A stretch of 11,889 bases of DNA from an uncultured Ruminococcus sp. (GTDB lineage: Bacteria; Bacillota_A; Clostridia; Oscillospirales; Ruminococcaceae), in NCBI GenBank assembly GCA_947303535.1, contig CAMYYQ010000010.1, positions 1 to 11,889 on the forward strand, read 5' to 3'. Numbering within the stretch: position 1 is the stretch's first letter; every line of letters starts with the position of its first letter. Made by a program: the position numbers and the translations under genes. Below the pieces are notes generated by a model that saw nothing but the letters and a program-made list of their open reading frames with translations, searched no databases and was not told where the DNA came from. Positions 1-6,954 of this stretch are shown here, one piece after another.

Positions 1-1
1 A

Positions 2-814
2 GGCGTTCTGGTCATACTTTTTACGGCTGTGTATCTCACTTTCGGCTGGATAAATGCCCACGATGTAAAAAGGACTGCCTACACAGTCCACACCGATAAG
101 CCCATAGCAGGCGGAAGTCTCAGGATAGTGGGCATTGCGGACTCTCACCTCGGCATAACCCTTGACGGAGAAAAGTTTGCAAAGGAAATGGAGCGTATAC
201 AAGCCGAAGATCCCGATGTGGTAGTAGTCGCAGGAGACTTCGTTGACGATGAGTCATGCCGCGCGGATATGGTACAAGCCTGCAAGGCTTTAGGCGATCT
301 GAAAACTACCTACGGCGTTTATTTCACAGTTGGCAACCACGATAAGGGCTATTACGCAGAAGGACACCGCGACTTCACTATTGAGGAGCTCTACAGCGAG
401 CTTGAAAAGAACAATGTTACACTCCTTGAGGACGAGGTAGTTGAGGTAAACGACACTTTCCGCATAGTCGGCAGACTTGATAAGCACTACAAGGAACGTG
501 AGGACATTAAAACTCTCACGAAAGACCTTGACGACTCAAAGTTTGAGCTTATCCTCGATCATCAGCCAAACGACTACGACAACGAGGCTGCCACAGGTGC
601 TGACCTTGTATTCTCGGGACATACCCACGGCGGACATATCTGGCCCTCAGGCTATATCGGACTGCTCATAGGTGCGAACGATGCTGTTTACGGCGCAAAG
701 ACCATAGGCAATACGGAATTCATCGTTACCTCGGGCATATCGGGCTGGGCTATCCCGTTCAAGACAGGCTGTATCTCGGAATACGTAGTCATGGATATCG
801 TAAATAAGGAGTGA
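2..814 (+). CDS. Membrane-anchored metallophosphoesterase (YkuE/YaeI-like), 5' partial
   Basis: A calcineurin-like phosphoesterase, probably tethered to the membrane with its catalytic domain following a single N-terminal segment. The reading frame is open to the first base of the window. The residues before the GTG at 29 are hydrophobic (GVLVILFTAVYL) and look like a transmembrane segment, so GTG-29 is unlikely to be the true start and the gene begins upstream. All family metal-binding motifs are visible (residues counted from position 2): D47-x-H49, GD at 78-79, GNHD at 111-114, H187 in LDHQP, and GHTHGGH at 206-212. Relatives act on phosphodiester or pyrophosphate bonds, for example in lipid or nucleotide-linked substrates; the substrate here is not evident. 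The PARG-like gene follows after 4 nt, so the two are probably co-translated. Family assignment is firm; substrate is unknown. Confidence 0.9.
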   Translation, partial: GVLVILFTAVYLTFGWINAHDVKRTAYTVHTDKPIAGGSLRIVGIADSHLGITLDGEKFAKEMERIQAEDPDVVVVAGDFVDDESCRADMVQACKALGDLKTTYGVYFTVGNHDKGYYAEGHRDFTIEELYSELEKNNVTLLEDEVVEVNDTFRIVGRLDKHYKEREDIKTLTKDLDDSKFELILDHQPNDYDNEAATGADLVFSGHTHGGHIWPSGYIGLLIGANDAVYGAKTIGNTEFIVTSGISGWAIPFKTGCISEYVVMDIVNKE

Positions 815-818
815 TCTT

Positions 819-1616
819 ATGAATAATATCACAATTGCAAACGAGACTATAAAAATAACTGCGGACGGCTTCTACGAAAAGGACGGAAAACGTGTGGAGC
901 TTCCAAAATACAGCTTTACGGCAGTAACTGCATATTCGCCCGAAAAAGGTGCTGAGCTGCTGAAAAATACAGATGTACCTGACGGAAAAATGTGTGAGAT
1001 AACCGTTACTTCAGAGGATTCATTCAATGCTGCAAGCCGTTTTGACACTCCTTTCGTTATGAACTTTGCAAATGCACATAAAGCAGGCGGCGGCTTCAGA
1101 CTGGGCGCAAATGCGCAGGAAGAAGCTCTTTGCAGGTGCAGCACCCTTTACGCTTCTATAACCTCTGACGGAGCAAAGGAAATGTACCGCTATAACAATA
1201 CCCACCTTAGCTCCGTAGAGTCTGACTATATGCTGTATTCACCTGATGTATGCGTTTTCCGCGGTCATCACTGCAAACTCCTCGAAGCTCCGTTCATGGC
1301 TTCTGTAATAACTGTTCCCGCACCTAACAGACGCGGAGCAGCTTTACTTGCGTCGGGTAAGAAAATAGCAGAAACAATGACAAGACGTATACGCATAATG
1401 CTTGCAATTGCAGCAGAACACGGACATAAAAACCTTGTTCTCGGCGCATGGGGCTGCGGAGCCTTCGGCAACAAGCCCGACGAGGTATCTGAGTATTTCA
1501 GAAAGGTCATAGTTGACGAAGGCTATGGCAGGTTCTTTGACAATATCTGCTTTGCCGTCTATGGAAAAGAGGACGGACGGAATATCCTCGCATTCAGAAA
1601 GACTTTTGAAGCTTAA
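819..1616 (+). CDS. Bacterial-type poly(ADP-ribose) glycohydrolase-like protein (DUF2263/TIGR02452)
   Basis: A 265-aa macrodomain-fold protein of the microbial PARG family, expected to hydrolyse ADP-ribose linkages in poly(ADP-ribose) or related conjugates in the cytoplasm. The diagnostic signature GGG-X7-QEE is present: GGG at residues 90-92 and QEE at 100-102, with the two glutamates as expected catalytic acids. It is preceded by VMNFANAHKAGGG, typical of the family. A C-terminal stretch LGAWGCGAFGNKP (about residues 209-221) matches the conserved glycine-rich macrodomain loop. The start is set by AAGGAG at 806-811, 7 nt before ATG-819. It lies 4 nt after the phosphoesterase stop, suggesting translational coupling and perhaps a shared nucleotide-processing job (inference). 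The family is known in bacteria, but physiological substrates are mostly undefined. Confidence 0.9.
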   Translation: MNNITIANETIKITADGFYEKDGKRVELPKYSFTAVTAYSPEKGAELLKNTDVPDGKMCEITVTSEDSFNAASRFDTPFVMNFANAHKAGGGFRLGANAQEEALCRCSTLYASITSDGAKEMYRYNNTHLSSVESDYMLYSPDVCVFRGHHCKLLEAPFMASVITVPAPNRRGAALLASGKKIAETMTRRIRIMLAIAAEHGHKNLVLGAWGCGAFGNKPDEVSEYFRKVIVDEGYGRFFDNICFAVYGKEDGRNILAFRKTFEA

Positions 1617-1631
1617 TATCAAATCTCATTA

Positions 1632-1660
1632 AAGGAACGTCGAGAACGCCGTCCCCTACA
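1632..1660 (-). repeat. Copy of the TGTAGGGG palindromic intergenic repeat (minus orientation)
   Basis: Read on the minus strand this begins TGTAGGGGACGGCGT and continues TCTCGACGTTCC. It is nearly identical to the copy at 9603-9630, differing at the centre and at the right end. It lies 15 nt after the PARG-like stop codon. The outer arms GGGAC and GTtCC can still pair with one wobble. Confidence 0.8.
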
Positions 1661-1682
1661 AACATTTGTGTTAGAATGAACA

Positions 1683-1707
1683 AGCCCCGAGGCAATGCTT
1701 CGGGGCT
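1683..1707. terminator. Bidirectional hairpin terminator between convergent genes
   Basis: AGCCCCGA (1683-1690) pairs perfectly with TCGGGGCT (1700-1707); G-T and G-C pairs extend the stem to 10 bp with a 5-nt loop. It sits between the end of the PARG-like gene (1616, +) and the end of the dockerin gene (1722, -). The tail is modestly T-rich on the minus strand (TTGTTCATTCT) and weak on the plus strand, so it probably serves the dockerin gene best. Confidence 0.75.
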
Positions 1708-1721
1708 AAACTTATATATGA

Positions 1722-2522
1722 TCATTTTTCGTCTGTATTTTCGATAAGAGCCTTTCTCATAAGTATAAGGTCAAATACATCTAAGTCATCATCATAGTCA
1801 AAGTCGGCAGCTTCCCAGTTGCTGAGAAATGCATCTGAAGGACTCATCATCCATTTCTTAAAAGTAAGCAGATCGGCAACATCAAAGGTACCGCTATTGT
1901 TTACATCGCCCATGACGTCTTTTGTTTTATCAGGGATATAATACTGCCCTTTTATATACTCTTCATCATTTATTTCCCAATAAAACGGCTTTGTCATATC
2001 CTCTTCGTAAAAGCCTTCAAAATCAGGACTCAGACGTATATAATTCAGTACAGCAGCAAGTCTTTCTGTGTATCTGCCGTAAAAGTGTGAAATAGGAACT
2101 ATCGTACCTGCATAATAAACCGGGTATTCTTCATTTGGCTTTACAGCAATCTTTCCTCTTATCCAGAAATCCATATCGGGTACTCCGTAATATTCATACA
2201 AGCAATTAGCAAGAGGCTCAACTTGTACTTGAACTCCCACATCTGTGAACACTTCATATTTATTTACAGTGTTATCGAGTGTGAGATAAAATGCAGGAAA
2301 TGAACCCTTTTCCAGCAGCTCCGAAACTCTTGATGCTGTCCAGATATCAGAAGCATCTATCTTCTTTTCGCTGAACAGGTCGGCAATCGAGCCGTCCTTT
2401 GTCATAGTATAAATATCATCATAAGAATAGCTTTCCTTTACTTCGGCAGAAGCTATCATCGTACCTGCCATAGATGCAAATATTACTGACGACATTATCA
2501 CAGACATTAACTTTTTTCCCAT
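1722..2522 (-). CDS. Secreted dockerin-domain protein of unknown function
   Basis: A 266-aa exported protein probably attached to a cellulosome-like scaffold or cell-surface cohesin. A clear signal peptide is present: KK at residues 3-4, a hydrophobic core to about residue 23, and a likely cleavage after ASA at 24-26. The C-terminus (about 205-262) is a type I dockerin with two calcium-loop repeats. The first, beginning DVNNSGTFDVADLL, is canonical; the second, DFDYDDDLDVFDLI, has D in place of the usual loop glycine. The middle region (about 27-200) is rich in aromatic residues and matches no glycoside hydrolase or binding module that I recognise. ATG at 2520-2522 is preferred over the in-frame TTG at 2529-2531, because AGGGGG is 9 nt from the ATG but abuts the TTG. 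A perfect consensus promoter lies just upstream. Dockerin call is firm; the catalytic or binding role is unknown. Confidence 0.88.
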   Translation of the reverse strand: MGKKLMSVIMSSVIFASMAGTMIASAEVKESYSYDDIYTMTKDGSIADLFSEKKIDASDIWTASRVSELLEKGSFPAFYLTLDNTVNKYEVFTDVGVQVQVEPLANCLYEYYGVPDMDFWIRGKIAVKPNEEYPVYYAGTIVPISHFYGRYTERLAAVLNYIRLSPDFEGFYEEDMTKPFYWEINDEEYIKGQYYIPDKTKDVMGDVNNSGTFDVADLLTFKKWMMSPSDAFLSNWEAADFDYDDDLDVFDLILMRKALIENTDEK

Positions 2523-2557
2523 GACGATCAACCCCCTAACTTCGTGCTATTGATTTC

Positions 2558-2586
2558 ATTATATAATAGACGCAGAGAATTGTCAA
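2558..2586 (-). promoter_or_regulatory. Perfect consensus sigma-A promoter of the dockerin gene
   Basis: On the minus strand, TTGACA (2581-2586) and TATAAT (2558-2563) are separated by exactly 17 nt. Both hexamers match the housekeeping consensus with no mismatches. The predicted transcription start is near 2551, giving a 5' leader of about 30 nt with AGGGGG before ATG-2522. Confidence 0.85.
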
Positions 2587-2603
2587 TAAAAAATGGTAAT
2601 TTC

Positions 2604-3350
2604 TTATTCTACAGTCAGCATAACGGGACAGTGATCGCTGCCCATAATATCGGTAAGTATCTCGGAGTTTTTCACGCGCTCCATAAATCTGTCCGATACC
2701 ACAAAATAGTCTATACGCCAGCCTGCGTTCTTCTCACGGGCTTTGAAGCGGTATGACCACCATGAATATGTAACTGTCTCGGGATAGAGCTTTCTGAATG
2801 TATCGGTAAAGCCTGCTCCTAAAAGCTCCGTGAATTTGCCGCGCTCCTCGTCAGAGAAGCCTGCGTTTCCGCGGTTGGTCTTTGGATTTTTCAGATCTAT
2901 CTCCTCATGTGCTACATTAAGGTCGCCGCAGTACACAACAGGCTTTTTCTTGTCAAGGTCGGAGAGGTATGCTCTCATATCGTCCTCAAACTCCATACGG
3001 TAGTCTATACGCTTCAAGCCGTCCTGTGCGTTGGGCACATAGCAGCATACGAAATAAAAGTCATCGTACTCACAGGTGATGACTCTGCCCTCGTCCATAT
3101 GAGTGCCGTTTATGCCGTATGTAACTGATAAAGGCTCGGTCTTGCTGAATACAGCCGTACCCGAATAGCCTTTCTTTACTGCGCTGTGAAAATATATATG
3201 ATATCCCTCGGGCTTGAAGTCCGCCTGATTGGGCTGCATTTTTGTCTCCTGCAAGCAGAATATATCAGCGTCCGCAGCCTTGAAGAAGTCCTCAAAGCCC
3301 TTTTGCAGACAAGCACGAAAACCGTTTACGTTCCATGATATGAGCTTCAT
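2604..3350 (-). CDS. xth: Exodeoxyribonuclease III (AP endonuclease, ExoA/XthA family)
   Basis: A 248-aa Mg-dependent 3'-5' exonuclease and apurinic/apyrimidinic endonuclease acting in base excision repair. Conserved motifs in order: ISWNVNG with N7; LQETK with catalytic E35; Y104 in CCYVPNA; GDLNVAH with D143 and N145; WRIDY with D214; and GSDHCPV near the end with the D239-H240 pair. Length is normal for the family. The start is ATG-3350, preceded by GGAGG about 7 nt away. A 39-codon in-frame extension to 3467 lacks family similarity and would run through the leader hairpin, so it is rejected. No strong terminator follows, so some read-through into the dockerin gene is plausible. A hairpin followed by a T-run lies in the 5' leader. 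Confidence 0.95.
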   Translation of the reverse strand: MKLISWNVNGFRACLQKGFEDFFKAADADIFCLQETKMQPNQADFKPEGYHIYFHSAVKKGYSGTAVFSKTEPLSVTYGINGTHMDEGRVITCEYDDFYFVCCYVPNAQDGLKRIDYRMEFEDDMRAYLSDLDKKKPVVYCGDLNVAHEEIDLKNPKTNRGNAGFSDEERGKFTELLGAGFTDTFRKLYPETVTYSWWSYRFKAREKNAGWRIDYFVVSDRFMERVKNSEILTDIMGSDHCPVMLTVE

Positions 3351-3371
3351 TGTAATACCTCCGAAAAAATT

Positions 3372-3398
3372 TCTCCGCAGCCATGCCGACTGCGGAGA
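3372..3398 (-). terminator. Terminator/attenuator-like hairpin in the exonuclease III leader
   Basis: TCTCCGCAG (3372-3380) pairs perfectly over 9 bp with CTGCGGAGA (3390-3398), with a 9-nt loop. On the minus strand it is followed by AAATTTTTT and then immediately by the exonuclease III ribosome binding site. It could end transcripts from the anti-sigma gene (stop at 3504). However, no promoter fits between it and the exonuclease start, so exonuclease transcripts must pass through it. Confidence 0.7.
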
Positions 3399-3408
3399 CT
3401 TTAATAAT

Positions 3409-3437
3409 ATTATATCATATAAGCTTTGAAATAGCAA
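3409..3437 (-). promoter_or_regulatory. Candidate promoter of exonuclease III
   Basis: On the minus strand, TTGCTA (3432-3437) and TATAAT (3409-3414) are separated by 17 nt. The -10 box is perfect and the -35 matches at 4 of 6 positions. The predicted start near 3401 places the leader hairpin within a few nucleotides of the RNA 5' end. Confidence 0.55.
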
Positions 3438-3503
3438 CAACCGCGGCGAATAGTTCAGGTCAAGCATTTTTTTGATGCGAAAAAGGGTGCAGCGTCACAA
3501 TGC

Positions 3504-5996
3504 TTAGTACTTGACAGTTCCTTGTTTTATTATTGATCTGAGGCTATCAAGATCCTCCTTTGAAAAATGCCTGTAATAGCTGTCGATGCTTTCATCTGCC
3601 GTGCCAGAATGCTCTTCGATAAGTACGGTATCATCGCCCCATTCAGGTTTATTACCGCTCTCATCATCAGGGATATATATCACGAACTGATATTTCTCAG
3701 TCTCAACCACGACAGTACAATATCCTTTCATATGCCTGTTATCATGCTTTGAACCTGGTTTAAATGAATCACCGTGCAGCAGCCAGAAATCTTCATCTCC
3801 GCCTTGCTTATCCAGTATACTGAACATATCAAGCACACAACTTACGTACATATCAGATGTATCTCTGTCTGTGATTACCTGTGCCTTTGAACCAACTCCT
3901 ATACCGCTTATGAGATCGGGATACACATTGACTACAGGAATATTGTGAGTTTTTATGTTCTCTGCATAGTTTATCTGTTCATATGTATCATTCAGATATG
4001 GCATTTCAAAGCTGTCGGAGTCAAATACATAGTTTTTGAGCTCAAATTTTATATTGCTGTATGCCGTACTTGCCTCATAGGAAATCAGCTGTCCTTTTTC
4101 TGTCAAAACTATAGTGTATTCTCCTGATTCATCAATATTACTTGTAAAGTGATACTCTGTATTTCCATCGCCTAAATACTTAGACTCAACACTGATGTCA
4201 CCGCTCTGCTGCATAGCAGGAGTAAGTAACTGTTCTATTTTTTTGCATAAATATACATAATGGAACTCAGGCTTAGGTATCATTACCGTACTCCATGAGT
4301 ATACATAATCTAAACATTTATCATAATCGGTGTTATTGACAGTTGAATATGCAGAATTGTCATCGCCTATCATTAATACTGTAGTACAGATATCGTCACC
4401 ATTTTCTGTTCCCGCACCTGACATATACAATTTCTTTTCTTTTGCATCGAAACTCATGTGACCGCTGATATTCTGACTATCTGAATTACCTTCATAATCA
4501 TACTGTCTGCTGTAAGTAAAATCTGCATAAAGATCATTAAAATTATCAATGCCGTTAAGCATCTTGTCTGCAAGCTTTGAAGCTTCGGTCATAGTAAAGT
4601 ATTTATTAAAAATAGGTTCAAGCTTTTCGATATCACTTTCGTTCTTCAGTTTGCAATACAAATACAGATTTTTGTCGTAACAAGAAATATATCCGTTTCT
4701 ATATATAGAAGTATCAGATATAGTAAATGATCCGGTAGTTATAATTCCTCTTTTGGTATTTGAATTCACTTCTTCATTAGAACAGGTCACCCATTCAATT
4801 GAAGATATCTCATCTATTAAGCCTTTAGCATCATTCAGCGTATAGTAACGATAAATACTTCCGTAATACGGTCCACTCTGACCGATACCTACCTCACCGT
4901 CCCAGCTGCTTACAGAACAATTATCTGTAACGCTACTGAATAGATCTCTTATTTCTTCGCTTGTTACATCACGGGATTCCACATCATATCCAAGTACAGA
5001 TCTTATCTCGGATACAAGCTTTTCACAGTCTCTTTCATCTTTGAGCTTGAAATATCCGTAAGGATAAGTATCTTCTATAATCGGCATAAGATATCCGCTT
5101 TCTGATACTCTGATACCCATTTCGTAATAGTTATTATAATCAAATTCGTCTTTTCTTACCTTTACCCATTCAAAGTTCATAAAAGCATTTGTAAGAGCTT
5201 CTTTATCTGTAATGACATAGTGAGTTAACATACTATCATCTAAGCCCTGTCTCGGATAAAACAAAGCCTTATCATTACTTTTTTCCAGATGAGTGCTGAC
5301 AAAGCTACCTATTTCCTCCTGAGATACCTTTGTCATATATTCCTTGATATCATCGTCTGCATCTTCAAGCACAAGATCAAGCATATCATAAAATACCTGT
5401 GTACTGCAACTGCGGTATTCCTCACTGAGTATATTTCCCTGCTTATCTGCTTCACTCCAGAATGAATTGCCGTTTTCAGAAATATCTATTTCAAGGTAAG
5501 TATCATCTTTCTTATTTATGAACTCAAATCTTACACTTCTGTAAGCGAGGCGTGTATCATCTGTCTTTTTAAACTCTCCTGCCTCTTCAAGATATTCAAT
5601 AACTCTGTCCTTTTTGGCATTTGCCTTCTTTACCAGCGTACTTGGTCCGCCTGAAAGATTCCATACATACTCTTTCATGTCGCATGAATCTTTATTTGCC
5701 TTTATCTTTTCAAAAATATCAGCATCGTTGTCAGATTCTATTATTTCAGTATCGCCCTTCATCTTATTATAGTAGTAAGCTCCGCCGCCTACAGCTCCGC
5801 ATACAAGCACGAATGCAGCAGCTAAAGCCGCAAATCTTCCCCAGCTGTACTTTTGAACTACTTCTATTCCGCTTACGCTGTCCTCGTAGTCTTTCATCTC
5901 TACAGGCTCAGAGCTGAGCTTTTCCTGCATACGGCTGCGGAATTCATCGCTGCACTTTATCTTTTTAAGAAGGTCATCGTATTCGTTAGGTCTCAT
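3504..5996 (-). CDS. Large single-pass membrane protein, probable anti-sigma factor/sensor for the adjacent ECF sigma
   Basis: An 830-aa protein with a short charged cytoplasmic N-terminus (residues 1-53), one transmembrane helix (about 54-76, FAALAAAFVLVCGAVGGGAYYY) and an extracytoplasmic region of some 750 residues. The topology and the 11-nt overlap with the upstream ECF sigma gene are typical of an anti-sigma factor holding its sigma at the membrane. The N-terminal part has no HxxxCxxC zinc motif, so it is not a classical ZAS type. The ectodomain contains an apparent internal duplication: about 267-336 and 391-467 share an EWV...KLK-x-E-x-D-x-EKL pattern. A region around 470-670 (strand-rich, with LTEKGQLISYEA) faintly resembles LolA-like folds; this is weak. 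Its RBS is GGAGGG at 6005-6010, 8 nt before ATG-5996. Function as anti-sigma is inferred from context; ligand is unknown. Confidence 0.75.
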   Translation of the reverse strand: MRPNEYDDLLKKIKCSDEFRSRMQEKLSSEPVEMKDYEDSVSGIEVVQKYSWGRFAALAAAFVLVCGAVGGGAYYYNKMKGDTEIIESDNDADIFEKIKANKDSCDMKEYVWNLSGGPSTLVKKANAKKDRVIEYLEEAGEFKKTDDTRLAYRSVRFEFINKKDDTYLEIDISENGNSFWSEADKQGNILSEEYRSCSTQVFYDMLDLVLEDADDDIKEYMTKVSQEEIGSFVSTHLEKSNDKALFYPRQGLDDSMLTHYVITDKEALTNAFMNFEWVKVRKDEFDYNNYYEMGIRVSESGYLMPIIEDTYPYGYFKLKDERDCEKLVSEIRSVLGYDVESRDVTSEEIRDLFSSVTDNCSVSSWDGEVGIGQSGPYYGSIYRYYTLNDAKGLIDEISSIEWVTCSNEEVNSNTKRGIITTGSFTISDTSIYRNGYISCYDKNLYLYCKLKNESDIEKLEPIFNKYFTMTEASKLADKMLNGIDNFNDLYADFTYSRQYDYEGNSDSQNISGHMSFDAKEKKLYMSGAGTENGDDICTTVLMIGDDNSAYSTVNNTDYDKCLDYVYSWSTVMIPKPEFHYVYLCKKIEQLLTPAMQQSGDISVESKYLGDGNTEYHFTSNIDESGEYTIVLTEKGQLISYEASTAYSNIKFELKNYVFDSDSFEMPYLNDTYEQINYAENIKTHNIPVVNVYPDLISGIGVGSKAQVITDRDTSDMYVSCVLDMFSILDKQGGDEDFWLLHGDSFKPGSKHDNRHMKGYCTVVVETEKYQFVIYIPDDESGNKPEWGDDTVLIEEHSGTADESIDSYYRHFSKEDLDSLRSIIKQGTVKY

Positions 5997-6480
5997 AAAT
6001 ATAACCCTCCTTTTCCAGTTCTGTTTTCAGTTTCTTTCTTCCGCGCTGCAATAGTGAGCTTACTGTATTTTCGTTCTTCCCGAGGATATTTGCTATTTCC
6101 CTGACGTTATACTCCTCAAAATAATACAGGAATATCACAGTTGCATATTTCTCGGGAAGTTTCTCTATCTTCTCTCTTATTTCGTTGTCATGCTCTGTAA
6201 ATTCACAGCTTAGCGTATTTTCAAGAGTTTCGTCAAGAGGAGAATTTTTCGTGATACGTGAGCTTTTTTTATAGTTCTTGCAGCGGTTTATGGCTGACCT
6301 TAAAAGCCAAGCCTTCATGTGTTCTTCGTTTTCAAAATCCTGTGGCTTTGCATGAAGCGTCAGGAAAACCTCCTGCGTTATATCCTCTGCTTCATGGTAG
6401 CTTCCGATAATAGCGAATGCCATTCGCAGGACTGTGTCGCCGAATTTATTGAATGCGTACAGTGCTGAATTATCATTCAT
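5986..6480 (-). CDS. ECF-type RNA polymerase sigma factor
   Basis: A 164-aa sigma-70 family factor containing only regions sigma2 and sigma4, as in extracytoplasmic-function sigmas. Sigma2 spans about residues 8-72, with the core-binding signature AEDITQEVFL at 31-40 and the MKAWLLRSAINRC helix at 55-67. Sigma4 spans about 108-157, with LPEKYATVIFLYYFEEY followed by a helix-turn-helix, VREIANILGKNENTVSSLLQRGRKKL. It would direct RNA polymerase to a small regulon when released by its partner. The start ATG-6480 follows AAGGAGG by about 6 nt. The 3' end overlaps the partner gene by 11 nt, indicating coupled synthesis. No clear ECF-type -35/-10 pair for autoregulation was found upstream. Confidence 0.93.
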   Translation of the reverse strand: MNDNSALYAFNKFGDTVLRMAFAIIGSYHEAEDITQEVFLTLHAKPQDFENEEHMKAWLLRSAINRCKNYKKSSRITKNSPLDETLENTLSCEFTEHDNEIREKIEKLPEKYATVIFLYYFEEYNVREIANILGKNENTVSSLLQRGRKKLKTELEKEGYIYET

Positions 6481-6499
6481 GGTATTCCTCCTTTCTGTA

Positions 6500-6512
6500 G
6501 AAGCGTCGCTTC
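6500..6512. promoter_or_regulatory. 13-bp perfect palindrome upstream of the ECF sigma gene (possible operator)
   Basis: GAAGCG-T-CGCTTC is a perfect inverted repeat with a single central base, 20 nt before the sigma start codon and just upstream of its ribosome binding site. It could be a protein-binding site or a small 5'-UTR hairpin; no known operator consensus is recognised. Confidence 0.3.
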
Positions 6513-6564
6513 ACTAATATATACAATCGTGGAGGGCATTAGCGTGCAAATTTCCAAAAAATTT

Positions 6565-6786
6565 TGTAGGGGCGCTCTTTGGCGTCCGCAAGTGATTAGT
6601 TATTAGTGCATAGTGATTAGTGTAGGGGCGAACAGCGTTCGCCCGTGCCGTTAGCTTGTAAGGACGCGCATTGCGCGTCCGCCAATCCACCATGAATTAT
6701 GAATGACCAATGTGTAGGGGACGCCGCCCTCGGCGTCCCGCAGATCCCGATTTAATTATCACGGGAGAGCGGAACTCGCCCCTACA
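6565..6786. repeat. Cluster of five palindromic TGTAGGGG-type repeats
   Basis: The 474-nt gap between the sigma gene and thioredoxin contains five units of 25-29 nt. 6565-6589 and 6621-6649 are in plus orientation; the latter has the perfect stem GGGCGAAC/GTTCGCCC. 6657-6682 contains GGACGCGCA/TGCGCGTCC, 9-bp arms around one base. 6713-6740 is in plus orientation with stem GGGACGCCG/CGGCGTCCC and a 4-nt loop. 6762-6786 is in minus orientation. They share a TGTAGGGG-like head, a variable palindromic core and a GTCCCG or GCCCG tail. AT-rich AGTGATTAGT occurs twice between the first two units (6591-6600, 6612-6621). No gene is seen here. The arrangement resembles REP/BIME-type elements; mobility by a transposase in trans is inferred. 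Confidence 0.8.
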
Positions 6787-6790
6787 ATAA

Positions 6791-6818
6791 AAGCTCACTG
6801 ACTTTTATCAGTGAGCTT
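6791..6818 (-). terminator. Intrinsic terminator downstream of the thioredoxin operon
   Basis: AAGCTCACTGA (6791-6801) pairs perfectly over 11 bp with TCAGTGAGCTT (6808-6818), with a 6-nt loop. On the minus strand the stem is followed by TTATTGT, continuing a run of T. It lies 137 nt beyond the thioredoxin stop, after the TTAGCC repeat. Confidence 0.7.
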
Positions 6819-6857
6819 ACTATAATTTGAATTAAGAAAGAAAAATACCGTGTAATA

Positions 6858-6920
6858 TAGCCGTTAGCCATTAGCCGAAGGCGACACATTGGCTAATAGC
6901 TAAAGGCTAAAGGCTAAGGG
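6858..6920. repeat. TTAGCC/GGCTAA inverted repeat element
   Basis: A 19-nt arm at 6858-6876 (TAGCCGTTAGCCATTAGCC) faces a near-complementary arm at 6891-6909, matching at 17 of 19 positions, with a 14-nt spacer. Further GGCTAA units follow to 6920. The first 12 nt, TAGCCGTTAGCC, recur exactly at 9511-9522. It is a second intergenic repeat family distinct from the GC-rich TGTAGGGG units. Confidence 0.7.
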
Positions 6921-6954
6921 CTTTAAATACTTTCCTATTTCATTTACAGTGAAC

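Noticed and set aside
872..1622. Minus-strand ORFs opposite the PARG-like gene
   Set aside because: They are antisense shadows of a gene with clear family motifs.
2604..3467. 287-aa version of exonuclease III
   Set aside because: The extra 39 residues lack family similarity, span the leader hairpin and promoter, and ATG-3350 has a good ribosome binding site.
6481..6600. ECF-type autoregulatory promoter upstream of the sigma gene
   Set aside because: A GGAAAT that might serve as a -35 has no CGTC-like -10 at suitable spacing, and sigma-A candidates are also poor.
6565..6786. Repeats spaced with unique sequence, resembling a CRISPR array
   Set aside because: Units differ in core sequence, orientation and spacing, have no uniform spacers, and no cas genes are present.
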